DNA from: Pseudomonadota bacterium
GTDB taxonomy: Bacteria > Verrucomicrobiota > Verrucomicrobiia > Limisphaerales > SXTU01
Assembly (NCBI GenBank): GCA_009924135.1
Contig: RFSE01000049.1
Location: 1-32,894, forward strand
Direction: 5' to 3'
DNA length: 32,894 nucleotides
The notes under the pieces are model-generated. The model did not search any database, was not told the DNA's origin, and worked only from the letters and a program-made list of their open reading frames with translations. This document shows positions 1 through 7,931 of the stretch, one piece after another (position 1 is the stretch's first letter; each line of letters starts with the position of its first letter). A program made the translations under genes and the position numbers.

Positions 1-188
1 GGCATCTTGCCTGCCGTAGAGGGCTGGCATCTTGCCGCCCGGATGGGGCGTGAGAAGTCCTGCGGTGTGGAGTTGTTCACACACGATCGGGTGGGCCGGA
101 CGGCTTCTTCCGCCGGGCGGGACGCCCTGGCTCTACGGCAGGCGGGACGCCTGCCGCCACAGGGCTGGCTGCGGACGCGGGCGTCCGC
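1..188. repeat. Dispersed palindromic repeat, family A copy 1 (left end cut by window)
   Basis: GC-rich repeat with inverted ends. The right end (141-160, GGCGGGACGCCTGCCGCCAC) matches the ends of the copies at 19066-19191 and 31233-31374. The core at about 35-120 matches, with gaps and substitutions, the reverse complement of the 31233-31374 core: both contain GCGTGAGAAGT, TTGTTC, CACA, GATC and GGCCGGAC in the same order. The flank at 162-174 (GGGCTGGCTGCGG) is shared with the copy at 19066. It is followed by a perfect hairpin, GCGGACGC-GG-GCGTCCGC, at 171-188. An open frame runs through it into the downstream lipoprotein, but it encodes repeat DNA and is not counted as coding. Confidence 0.75.
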
Positions 189-318
189 GCTACTCGCGGT
201 CCGGTGGCGTTTCGGCCGGTCGGGGTTTTTCCTGAACATCGGCTGGTGGGCGGCTGTCTCACTTGGACGCGCACATAAGTTGGCAAGGGCCGGCGTGTCC
301 GCTACACTCACTCACTTT

Positions 319-1422
319 GTGACACGTATCGTCTCGCCAACTTTGAAATGCTCGGCCTGGGTCGCCGGACTCGCCTGCGCACTCCTCACCGGGTGCCAGA
401 AAGAGGAGATCACCGTTTACCGGGTCCCCAAGGTCGCGCCGGGCACGGGCGGAGCTGAGACCAGCATGTCATCCGCTGGCACCCCGGCCGCGTCTCCGGG
501 GGCTGCCGTCCCGCACGCACACTGGGAAAAGGTCCCCGCCGGCTGGCAGGAACAACCCATCACCAACTCCCGCCTCGCGACTTTTTCCATCGCCGGTGCC
601 GCCGGTGCCCATGCCGAAGCAGCCATCATGGCGTTTCCCGGCAGCCGCGCCCCGGACTTGGATTACGTCAACATCGGCCGGATGGGATTGAAACTTCCGG
701 CGCTCACCGAAGCCGACCTCGTGAAGATCGCCCAGCCCGCCACCATCGCGGGGGCGGCCGGTCAGATTTACGATCTCACGGCCGCCGGCGGTGCGGAGGG
801 AGCGAGTGGACGCATCCTGGTAGCCCTGCACCGGCAGGCTGACACCGCGTGGTTCATCAAGCTGGCGGGCGACACAGCGCTCGTCGAGGCGCAGAAGCCC
901 GCCTTCCTCGATTTCCTCAAGGGGCTTTCGCTCCACGCCACTGCGCACGAGGGGGCTGGACAACCGGCCCCTGTCGCAGCGGCCCCGCCGGTGGCCAGCA
1001 GCACGGGCCTGTCGAAGTGGACCGCCCCGGCTCATTGGAAAGAGGCCGCTCCAGGGGCCATGCAGGCGGCCAAGTACCGCGTCGGTGAAGGCAAGGCCGG
1101 GGCCGATGTCACCGTGGTTTTCCTGGGCGGCATGGGCGGCGGTTTGAAGCCCAATCTGGATCGCTGGCGCAATCAGCTCAGCCTGCCCGCATCGGCCGAA
1201 GGCGAAATCGACCAACAAGCCCCCTTGTTCCCCGAGCTGGGACCTGGGGCTCGGCGCGTGCAGTTGAGCGGCAGCACGGGAGAAGGCGACCCCGCCGACA
1301 TGGTCGTGCTGATCGTCCCTTCCGGCAACGGCACCTGGTTTTATAAACTGATGGGTGACAAGAGCGTCGTCGCCAAGGAAAAGGACGCCCTCACCGCGTT
1401 CGTCAAATCCGCCAAACTGTGA
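319..1422 (+). CDS. Secreted lipoprotein with two copies of one domain, unknown function
   Basis: No named family is recognised. The frame is open from position 7, but only from the GTG at 319 does it look like a protein start: two Arg/Lys residues, a hydrophobic stretch and a lipobox ending LLTGC (Cys26 from this start) give a type II signal peptide. A TTG at 343 is an alternative. The mature protein has a Pro/Ala/Gly-rich linker and then two related domains of about 130 residues. Each starts with a Trp-rich W..PA.W segment (HWEKVPAGWQ and KWTAPAHWKE). Each contains a DYVNIGRMGLKL or NLDRWRNQLSL segment and ends with a TAWFIKLAGD or TWFYKLMGD strand followed by a helix (PAFLDFLKGL, DALTAFVKSA). 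This is an internal duplication. It sits 343 bp upstream of resB on the same strand, so a link to cytochrome c assembly or redox proteins is possible but is only suggested by position. Confidence 0.72.
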   Translation: MTRIVSPTLKCSAWVAGLACALLTGCQKEEITVYRVPKVAPGTGGAETSMSSAGTPAASPGAAVPHAHWEKVPAGWQEQPITNSRLATFSIAGAAGAHAEAAIMAFPGSRAPDLDYVNIGRMGLKLPALTEADLVKIAQPATIAGAAGQIYDLTAAGGAEGASGRILVALHRQADTAWFIKLAGDTALVEAQKPAFLDFLKGLSLHATAHEGAGQPAPVAAAPPVASSTGLSKWTAPAHWKEAAPGAMQAAKYRVGEGKAGADVTVVFLGGMGGGLKPNLDRWRNQLSLPASAEGEIDQQAPLFPELGPGARRVQLSGSTGEGDPADMVVLIVPSGNGTWFYKLMGDKSVVAKEKDALTAFVKSAKL

Positions 1423-1765
1423 AGGGAATTGCGAATCGTGAATGGCGGATGACGAATGGGGGGCTCCCGGTCGCAGCGCGTGTACGGGGGCATCGCCCCC
1501 GATGGGATGTCGCAGGTTTGCAGCGTTATGGCACTTTCGCCGCCGTTCTCCCTCACCCCTGCCCTCTCGCGCTGAGGGAGGGGGCCAACTTGACCGCTTT
1601 CCAGCGTGCTGAGGCATCCGGGTTGGTGAGCGGGCGCGCCAGCTTTCCTACTCCCGCTAAACGTGAGGATGAAGCCATGCTAGGTCCAATATCGGCCGGA
1701 TTAACCATCCCCCCATTCCGCATTCAACATTCCGCCTTCCGCCTTCCGCCTTTCCCTCTTTCTTC
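1423..1765. repeat. Repeat-rich spacer before resB
   Basis: No gene is seen in these 343 bases. The stretch is a patchwork of short repeats. Positions 1430-1463 are an AT/GA-type tract with repeated GAAT units. Positions 1548-1584 (CTCCCTCACCCC through GAGGGAGGGGG) are a single half-copy of the CCCTCTCCCC/GGGGAGAGGG palindrome that occurs as an inverted pair at 3486-3652. Positions 1708-1755 contain reiterated CATTCCGC and CCGCCTT units directly upstream of the resB start. A promoter could be hidden here, but no convincing -35/-10 pair was found. Confidence 0.55.
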
Positions 1766-3403
1766 ATGTCCCGTCTGATCAAAACTCTTTCATCCCTGAA
1801 GCTCACCGTGGTGCTGCTCGCGCTGGGGCTGGTGCTCATCTTTGTGGGCACGCTCGCGCAGGTCCATGAGGGCCTTTACAACGCCCAGGCCCGGTTCTTC
1901 AAAAGCTGGTTCGTGGTGGGCGTGACCGTCTTCAACACCAAGCTGCCGTGGCTGATCCTGCCCGGCGGTTACACCCTCGGCGCGGGCCTGCTCGCGAGTC
2001 TCACGGCGGCGCACTTCACGCGCTTCCACTGGACCTGGCGCAAGTCCGGCATCTTCATGACGCACCTGGGCGTGATTCTCCTGCTCGTCGGCCAGTTCGG
2101 CACCGACATGCTGTCCACGGAAAGCTCGATGCGCCTGGAGGAAGGCGAGACCCGGAACTACTCCGAAGACTTCCATGACAACGAACTCGCCTTCGTCAAT
2201 CGCTCGCCCGGCGACTATGACGAAGTGGTCTCCATCCCCGAGAGTATGGTGGCAATGAAGGGCGAGATCCGCCACACGAACCTGCCCTTCACCGCGAAGA
2301 TCCGCGACTACTGGCCCAACGCCATCCTCATGGACATCCCGCCGACCAATGCCGTCGCCGTGACCGCGACCACCGGTGAGTTCAGGAACCACCTCGTCCG
2401 GCCGCTGACGTCGGATGTCAAATCCCGCGAAGCGCGGGCGGTGGTCGTGTTTGACGTGCTGGGAAGCAACGGGGTGACGGCAACGCCCATCGTAGCCGCA
2501 CCGTTGCGGGGCGAGCGGGAGACCGAGCGCGTCGCGTTCGCGTACGCAGGCAAGGATTTTACGGCCAGCCTGCTCTTTGCTCCCGCGATGGGCGGGAACC
2601 TCCTCGTGATCAGCGACAGTTCCGAGCGCAATGCCCGGCCGGCGATGATTCCCGAAGCAGACCTGGCCAAGCGCGGGGAACTGGCGCGCGAGGACCTGCC
2701 CTTCAAGCTGCGCATCCGCGAGTTCTGGCCGCGCGCCGAGCTGCATGAAAAACTGCCCGCCAACGCCGTCCTGCACCCCGCCACCCACGGCAGGATGAGC
2801 CAGGCCGCAGTCGTGCCGCAGCCCGTCGTCACCGACATGGCCAGCCGCAACCTGCCCGCCGCCGTGATCGAGATCATCGCCGGCGGCAAATCCCTCGGCG
2901 TGTGGCTCGCCTCGGCGCGGCACGACGGGGAAAAAATGCGGCAGGACTTCGAGGTGGACGGCAAGCCCTTCAACTTGGCGCTGCGGTTCAAGCGCTTTTA
3001 CACGCCTTACAGCCTGTCGTTGCAGAACTTCACCCACGAACGCTATCCGGGCACGGATTTGCCGAAGGATTTCCGCAGCCGCGTGCGCATTGATCATCCG
3101 GCGAAGAACGAGCGGCGTGAGACGGAGATCTTCATGAACAACCCGCTCCGGTACGAAGGTTTGACCTACTATCAGGCGGGTTTCGACGAGCACAACGACA
3201 AGGTGACCATCTTCCAGATCGTGAAGAACCCGAGCTGGCTCACGCCCTACTTCGCTTGCCTGCTGGTCGGGGCCGGACTGGCCACGCAGTTCCTGATCCA
3301 CCTGGTCGAATTCGCTCGCAAACGCGCCGCGCCCGCCCTCGCTGCCGCAGTCAAGGGGAAGAAATCCCCGCCGAAGAAGGACGCGGAAGGGGTAAAGAAA
3401 TGA
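1766..3403 (+). CDS. resB: Cytochrome c biogenesis protein ResB
   Basis: Membrane subunit of the System II (Ccs) cytochrome c maturation machinery, which with CcsA moves heme across the membrane and attaches it to apocytochrome c. The 545-residue protein has the ResB plan: TM helices at about 13-31, 63-82 and 95-112, a large periplasmic domain (about 115-488) and a last TM helix at about 492-513, with a Lys-rich cytoplasmic tail. H100 (IFMTHLG) lies in TM3. The C-terminal periplasmic part has the family-typical RYEGLTYYQAGF (462-473). The periplasmic domain carries an internal repeat: residues 173-231 and 311-371 both begin LPF..+IR(D/E)(Y/F)WP.A and end in a V.(D/E)...SR...AV segment. Start ATG at 1766. 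ccsA follows on the same strand after a 549-bp repeat-filled spacer, so cotranscription is likely but not tight. Confidence 0.93.
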   Translation: MSRLIKTLSSLKLTVVLLALGLVLIFVGTLAQVHEGLYNAQARFFKSWFVVGVTVFNTKLPWLILPGGYTLGAGLLASLTAAHFTRFHWTWRKSGIFMTHLGVILLLVGQFGTDMLSTESSMRLEEGETRNYSEDFHDNELAFVNRSPGDYDEVVSIPESMVAMKGEIRHTNLPFTAKIRDYWPNAILMDIPPTNAVAVTATTGEFRNHLVRPLTSDVKSREARAVVVFDVLGSNGVTATPIVAAPLRGERETERVAFAYAGKDFTASLLFAPAMGGNLLVISDSSERNARPAMIPEADLAKRGELAREDLPFKLRIREFWPRAELHEKLPANAVLHPATHGRMSQAAVVPQPVVTDMASRNLPAAVIEIIAGGKSLGVWLASARHDGEKMRQDFEVDGKPFNLALRFKRFYTPYSLSLQNFTHERYPGTDLPKDFRSRVRIDHPAKNERRETEIFMNNPLRYEGLTYYQAGFDEHNDKVTIFQIVKNPSWLTPYFACLLVGAGLATQFLIHLVEFARKRAAPALAAAVKGKKSPPKKDAEGVKK

Positions 3404-3485
3404 AGGCGGGCGTTTCAAAGGTTCAAGGTTTAAGGTTTAAGGTATGAAGCGGGCTTCGTGCGCCATGGTACGTCCGCCTGCTCCT
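3404..3485. repeat. Short direct repeats after resB
   Basis: AAGGTT/TTTAAGGT units are reiterated at 3416-3443 just after the resB stop. They are the left edge of the 549-bp repeat-filled spacer between resB and ccsA. No gene is seen. Confidence 0.5.
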
Positions 3486-3652
3486 CCCTCTCCCCTCAAC
3501 GGGGAGAGGGCCGGGGTGAGGGGTGGAAGCACCGGTGATATCCGTCCGTTAAAGGATGCTCCTGCTACTGGCCGGGCCGCTTACATTACTCCTCACGTTC
3601 CGGGCTTCGTCCCACCCCTCACCCTCACCCTCTCCCCGTTGGGGGGAGAGGG
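3486..3652. repeat. Inverted pair of palindromic repeats (REPIN-like), family C
   Basis: Two copies of a roughly 41-bp palindromic unit face each other. The left arm (3486-3526) holds CCCTCTCCCC-TCAAC-GGGGAGAGGG then GGGGTGAGGGGTGG. The right arm (3612-3652) is its near reverse complement. About 85 bp lies between them. Each arm can itself fold. A single half-copy lies at 1548-1584. The unit is of the kind that is dispersed in intergenic DNA; no coding role is proposed. Confidence 0.75.
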
Positions 3653-3804
3653 AACCGCCGCCATGCGCGCCGCAGCCGGAATCTCGCCAAGGCCTGATGG
3701 CGTCCACGTGGCCAAACGGGGCGCCGAGGACAGACCTGCCCTGCTTTCGCCGGTTTTTGGGGAGGGAGAACAGCCACACATTCTCCGGTGTATCAAACGA
3801 CCGT

Positions 3805-3901
3805 CGTTGAACGTCCAACCCACAATGCAGCCTTTGTTCATCATGGTGCATCCGTGCGTTTCCGCTTTAAACGTTCAGCGTTGGAAGTTGGACGTTGAAC
3901 G
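3805..3901. repeat. Inverted repeat upstream of ccsA
   Basis: CGTTGAACGTCCAAC at 3805-3819 and GTTGGACGTTGAACG at 3887-3901 are reverse complements with one mismatch in 15. The loop of 67 bp has no gene. It lies 52 bp upstream of the ccsA ATG, so it may overlap the leader. Its role is unknown. Confidence 0.6.
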
Positions 3902-3952
3902 TATCTTTTCTTTGTGTCCCCTGCGCCCCTTCGCGGCTAACCCCTCCGTCCC

Positions 3953-5956
3953 ATGAAAAAAAACTGGCCCTGGTTGCTCTTCGCCGTCTTCGCCATCGAA
4001 GTCGCCTTCTCCCTGAAGCCGCGCACGGACAAGCCGGATGACTTCCAAATCCGCGAGTGGTCCAAACTTCCCGTGCTCGTCAATGGCCGCGTCCAGCCCT
4101 TCGACTCCGTCGCGCGCAACAGCCTGGTTATCATCCGGGGCAACACCGACGTACCGCTCGAAGGCAACGGGGCCGATGGCAAGTGGGGCCGGTGGGAAAC
4201 GCTGCAAGGCCCGCTCACCGAGCGCAAATGGTACCAGTTCGACAAGCACCCTGCGAAACTCAAGCCCGCCGAGTGGTTGCTGGAGGTCTTCAGCAAGGCG
4301 GAACTCGCGGACACGCGCCCGATCTTCCTCATCCACCATCCCGAGTTGATCGGGGCGCTGAAGCTCCAGAACAAGGGCGTCGAGAAATCCGGCCTGCGCT
4401 ACTACTGCTTCAACGATCTCAAGCCCGGCCTCGACCTGATGCAGGGCGAATCGACGCGCATCGGCCAGATCAAACAGGAGCTGCGCACGCCGTATCAGCG
4501 GTCGTTCATGAACCTGCACAACGGTCTGATCACCTACCTGCGCCTCAAGAGCAGCCTGAAGCCGGAGAACAGCCGGGACTTCGCCGCCGAGGTGACGCAG
4601 TTGGAGCAGCAGTTGCCCGCCGCGATCGCCGCGTTCAAGGCGGAGAGCGCCGGCCAGCCGCATGACAAGGCGTTGCTCGAAGCCTTTGGGGAGAAGCTGG
4701 AAATGTTCAAGGCGCTCTCGCGTTATGCCTCATTGCTCATCGTCCCGCCCACCGAGCCGGGCCAGAAGAAATCCGACTGGGTGAACGTCGGCGACGGGTT
4801 GCTGGGTGGATTGCAGGAGCGGCAGATGCCGGTGGCCATCCATGCTTACGCCGCGATGACCACGGCGTACGCGCAGGGCCAGCCGGCGGAGTTCAACAGC
4901 GCGCTGGCGGACTACCGGTCGTTCCTCGCGGGCAAGCTCGATACCGAGATGAAGAAAGGCCGGCAGGAGGCGCTCTTCAACCAGTTCCTCCCGTTTTACC
5001 GCAGCATGATGATCTATGTCGTCGCGCTGATCCTCGCCGCCGCGTCGTGGTTGAATTGGTCGGAGAACCTCAATCGCGCCGCCTTCCGCCTGGTTACGCT
5101 CGGGCTGGTGATTCACACAGCTGGGCTGGTCTTCCGAATGTTCCTCGAAGGCCGTCCGCCGGTGACGAATCTTTATTCGTCGGCCATCTTCGTCGGCTGG
5201 GGCGCAGCGGTGCTGGGCGTCGTGCTGGAACGCATCTACCGCAACGGCATCGGCAGTGTCGTGGCGTCGGCGGTGGGCTTCATCACGCTCATCATCGCAC
5301 ACCACCTGGCCCAGACTTCCTCGACCGGTGACACGATGGAAATGATGCGCGCCGTGCTGGACACAAACTTCTGGCTCGCGACGCACGTGACGAGCATCAC
5401 CATCGGCTATGCCTCCACGTTCCTCTCCGGGTTTCTCGCGATGATCTATGTGCTGCGCGGCGTCTTCACCCGCACGCTCGATGAGGCCACGGCGAAGAGC
5501 CTTTCGCGCATGGTTTATGGCATCGTCTGCTTCGCCACGCTGTTCAGCTTCGTGGGAACGATCCTCGGCGGCATCTGGGCGGACCAGAGCTGGGGCCGTT
5601 TCTGGGGCTGGGACCCGAAGGAGAACGGGGCGCTGCTCATCGTGGTGTGGAACTCGCTCATCCTGCACGCGCGTTGGGGCGGCATGGTCCGCGAGCGCGG
5701 CCTGATGAACCTCGCGCTCTTCGGCAACATCGTCACCGCCTGGAGCTGGTTCGGCACGAACATGCTCGGCGTGGGCCTGCACAGCTACGGCTTCATGGAC
5801 GCGGCCTTCAAGTGGCTGATGATCTTCAATGCCAGCCAGCTCGTTCTGATCGTCCTGGGCTGCCTGCCCAGCCGGTATTGGAAGAGCGGGAACGGCCCGC
5901 AGGCAGGCGAACCGCCGGCGGCCGGACCGACGGCGTTGAAGGCACAAGCGGGGTAA
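3953..5956 (+). CDS. ccsA: Cytochrome c biogenesis protein CcsA (long form)
   Basis: Heme-handling partner of ResB in System II cytochrome c maturation. The 667-residue protein has an N-terminal anchor (5-20), then a soluble region of about 330 residues that opens with REWSKLPVLVNGRVQPFDS (34-52), and then the CcsA membrane core from about 350. The core has the tryptophan-rich heme motif DQSWGRFWGWDPKE (544-557) and conserved His residues at H388 (VIHTAG), H478 (LATHVTSI) and H610 (GLHSYGF). These are the positions expected for external and internal heme ligands. Plant and Gram-positive CcsA proteins are about half this length. Long N-terminal soluble domains of this kind occur in Bacteroidetes and Verrucomicrobia. 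The start is the ATG at 3953, followed by a Lys-rich n-region. It is preceded by resB on the same strand. Confidence 0.94.
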   Translation: MKKNWPWLLFAVFAIEVAFSLKPRTDKPDDFQIREWSKLPVLVNGRVQPFDSVARNSLVIIRGNTDVPLEGNGADGKWGRWETLQGPLTERKWYQFDKHPAKLKPAEWLLEVFSKAELADTRPIFLIHHPELIGALKLQNKGVEKSGLRYYCFNDLKPGLDLMQGESTRIGQIKQELRTPYQRSFMNLHNGLITYLRLKSSLKPENSRDFAAEVTQLEQQLPAAIAAFKAESAGQPHDKALLEAFGEKLEMFKALSRYASLLIVPPTEPGQKKSDWVNVGDGLLGGLQERQMPVAIHAYAAMTTAYAQGQPAEFNSALADYRSFLAGKLDTEMKKGRQEALFNQFLPFYRSMMIYVVALILAAASWLNWSENLNRAAFRLVTLGLVIHTAGLVFRMFLEGRPPVTNLYSSAIFVGWGAAVLGVVLERIYRNGIGSVVASAVGFITLIIAHHLAQTSSTGDTMEMMRAVLDTNFWLATHVTSITIGYASTFLSGFLAMIYVLRGVFTRTLDEATAKSLSRMVYGIVCFATLFSFVGTILGGIWADQSWGRFWGWDPKENGALLIVVWNSLILHARWGGMVRERGLMNLALFGNIVTAWSWFGTNMLGVGLHSYGFMDAAFKWLMIFNASQLVLIVLGCLPSRYWKSGNGPQAGEPPAAGPTALKAQAG

Positions 5957-6124
5957 TACGGTTGAGCACCGTAGCGCGGGCAGCCTTGCCCGTGTGATCC
6001 TTGCCCGCCGTGGCCACCACCCGCGGGCAAGGCTGCCCGCGCTACGATTCCCGCTTGTTTCCCGGCAAACCCGGCTTAACCTGTTGCCCGAACTCAAGAC
6101 AACCTTGCTCAATCCATTCCTGCC
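5957..6124. repeat. Perfect 22-bp inverted repeat between ccsA and sodC
   Basis: 5971-5992 (GTAGCGCGGGCAGCCTTGCCCG) and 6024-6045 are perfect reverse complements over 22 bp with a 31-base loop. It could act as a strong hairpin at the end of the ccsA transcript, but there is no T-run after it, so it is not a classical intrinsic terminator. It is more like the other dispersed inverted-pair repeats in this window. The rest of the spacer up to 6124 shows nothing else. Confidence 0.7.
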
Positions 6125-6721
6125 ATGAACAAACCCCTCTCCCTGACTGCCGGTCTGCTCGCCGCTGCGTACGCCGTGTTCTCCACGGGTTGCGCCAGTT
6201 CCTCGTGCTGCGATGCCCCCGGCCATGATCACAAGGCCCATGCCTCCGCCGCCCTTCCGCCCGTGAAACAGTTGATCGCGGTCATCCAGCCCACGGCGGG
6301 CAACAAGTGCGCCGGCACCGTGCGGTTCACCGAGGTGGAAGGCGTCACGTACGTCTATGCCGAAATCTCCGGCCTCACCCCGAACCAGCAGCACGCGATG
6401 CACATCCATGAGTTCGGCGATGCCACTTCCACGGATGGCACCAAGGCTGGCGGCCACTACAATCCGGCCGGGCAACCCCACGGCTTGCCGGGCGTCGAAA
6501 CCCGCCACGCCGGCGATCTCGGCAACATCCAGGCCGACGCCGAGGGCAAGACGGTCTTCCGCGGCGAGTTCAACAACATCTCCATCCAGGGGCCGAAAAA
6601 CCCGGTCATCGGGCGCGGCGTGGTGATCCATGCCAAGCCTGACGACGGCGGCCAGCCGGTCGGCAATGCCGGCCCGCGCATCGGCTTCGGCACGATCGGC
6701 GTGGCGAACCCGAAGCAGTAA
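6125..6721 (+). CDS. sodC: Cu/Zn superoxide dismutase family lipoprotein
   Basis: Dismutation of superoxide to O2 and H2O2 in the periplasm or at the membrane. The 198-residue precursor has a signal peptide with a lipobox ending FSTGC (Cys23), so it is probably lipid-anchored. A Cys/His-rich linker (SSSCCD, then HDHKAH) follows. All metal ligands of the family can be placed: Cu by H93, H95, H111 and H169; Zn by H111, H119, H128 and D131. R185 (GPRIGFG) corresponds to the active-site Arg. The intrasubunit disulfide seems missing: the residue before GGHYNP is not in the usual Cys context, and the C-terminal motif reads GFGTIG where family members have a Cys (ACGVIG-like). The only mature cysteines besides those near the N-terminus is C62 (NKCAGT). 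A disulfide-free fold is therefore likely. It stands alone after ccsA. Confidence 0.9.
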   Translation: MNKPLSLTAGLLAAAYAVFSTGCASSSCCDAPGHDHKAHASAALPPVKQLIAVIQPTAGNKCAGTVRFTEVEGVTYVYAEISGLTPNQQHAMHIHEFGDATSTDGTKAGGHYNPAGQPHGLPGVETRHAGDLGNIQADAEGKTVFRGEFNNISIQGPKNPVIGRGVVIHAKPDDGGQPVGNAGPRIGFGTIGVANPKQ

Positions 6722-6812
6722 GCGGCGGCCCTGCGGTGTTCTCGCTGACGTGTGTTGCCAGACGTTTGAACCGTTCTGACTGGCGGGTGTTTGATCTTAC
6801 GCCGCGCTGATT

Positions 6813-7919
6813 ATGAGTCCCCGCGTTTTGCAGATGAGCGCATTGGCGCTGCTCACGGTGGCAGTCTGGTTTGCCAATCGACCCGCCCCGGTGGTCGACG
6901 CGCCAAAGCCCTCGGCCCAGGCAACGGCCACATCCGTACCCGCAGCCGCACGTGAGCCGGCCCGTCCCCGTCTGCCTGCTCCGCGCCTGCCCGTGACACC
7001 GGTGGCGGCTGAGACGAGTGTTGAAAGTTCGACCAATGCCCTGGCCCGGCTCCTCAACGGTGGGGAAATTCCCAAACTCACACGCGAACAACTCGACACC
7101 TTTCTGACCCAGAACAAGCGCAGCGCAGAGAGTCTCCTCACCGCCGCCCGCACCTTGGGTGACGTGAGCCTGCTGCGCGAGGCGGCTGAGAAGTTCCCGA
7201 AAGACCCGCGCGCACAATTCGACCTCGCCCTGCGCGGGGAGTCACCCGAGGAAAAGCGGAAGGCCCTCGACGCCTTCCGGCAACTTGCCCGCGACAACCC
7301 CCTCGGCGATTACTTGTCGGCCTTGGACCGCTTCAAGTCAGGCCAGGCCGATGAGGCGGTGAAGGATTTGTTGCAGGCCGGCTCCAAGAACCGGTTTCAG
7401 GATTTCACCATCGACCACATGCAAAGTGCCGAGGAGGCCTATCTCTCCGCCGGGTATGCCCCGCTCGAAGCCAAGGTCGCAGGCATGTCCGGCGTGTTGC
7501 TGCCGCACCTCTCAGCCCTGCGTGATCTGGCCAATCAGATGGCCGGGTTGCAACAGCAATACGCCCAGTCCGGCGATGCAACCTCCGCCCAGGCCGTCAG
7601 CCAGATCGCCTTGAACCTGGCCGCACAGTTGGAAGGCCAGCCGGGCCGGACCCTCATCAGCGAGCTGGTCGGCATGGCCATCGAGAAGAAGTTCCTCGCC
7701 GGCCAGTCACCCGATTCACCTCTGGGTGACGGCCGCACTGTGGGTGGCCGGCTGGCCGAGCTGGATGCCCAGCGCCAGGGCATTCGCGATGCAACGCAGC
7801 TCACTTCTTTGTTGCCCACCCTGCCGCCCCAGGAGGCGCTCACCTATTTCGATCGCGTCAAACTCAATGGTGAGCTGGACGCGCTGCGCTGGTTGAAGAA
7901 TAAATACGCCAGTCCGTAG
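6813..7919 (+). CDS. Signal-anchored protein of unknown function, helix-rich
   Basis: 368 residues. There is an N-terminal hydrophobic segment (about 9-21, ALALLTVAVWFA), then a Pro/Ala-rich linker to about residue 68, then an all-helical body. The body reads like repeated helical hairpins (LTREQLDTFLTQNKRSAESLLTAAR, then ALDAFRQLARDNPLGDYLSALDRF), reminiscent of TPR-like solenoids, but no consensus TPR can be claimed. Starts at ATG 6813 and ATG 6834 are both possible; the first supplies an Arg in the n-region. It is followed 12 bp later by the DUF1552 gene, so the two are probably cotranscribed. Similar proteins are, as far as I recall, known only as hypotheticals in Verrucomicrobia. No function is assigned. 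Confidence 0.7.
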   Translation: MSPRVLQMSALALLTVAVWFANRPAPVVDAPKPSAQATATSVPAAAREPARPRLPAPRLPVTPVAAETSVESSTNALARLLNGGEIPKLTREQLDTFLTQNKRSAESLLTAARTLGDVSLLREAAEKFPKDPRAQFDLALRGESPEEKRKALDAFRQLARDNPLGDYLSALDRFKSGQADEAVKDLLQAGSKNRFQDFTIDHMQSAEEAYLSAGYAPLEAKVAGMSGVLLPHLSALRDLANQMAGLQQQYAQSGDATSAQAVSQIALNLAAQLEGQPGRTLISELVGMAIEKKFLAGQSPDSPLGDGRTVGGRLAELDAQRQGIRDATQLTSLLPTLPPQEALTYFDRVKLNGELDALRWLKNKYASP

Positions 7920-7931
7920 TCCAAACAGACC

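Noticed and set aside
7-318. N-terminal extension of the lipoprotein frame from position 7
   Set aside because: It translates repeat DNA and would bury the lipoprotein signal 104 residues into the protein; the GTG at 319 fits much better.
1790-3418. 542-codon open frame antisense to resB
   Set aside because: High-GC shadow of a well-recognised gene; no family features and rich in Arg/His/Gly.
4730-6631. 633-codon open frame antisense to ccsA and sodC
   Set aside because: It overlaps two clear genes; composition is that of a GC shadow.
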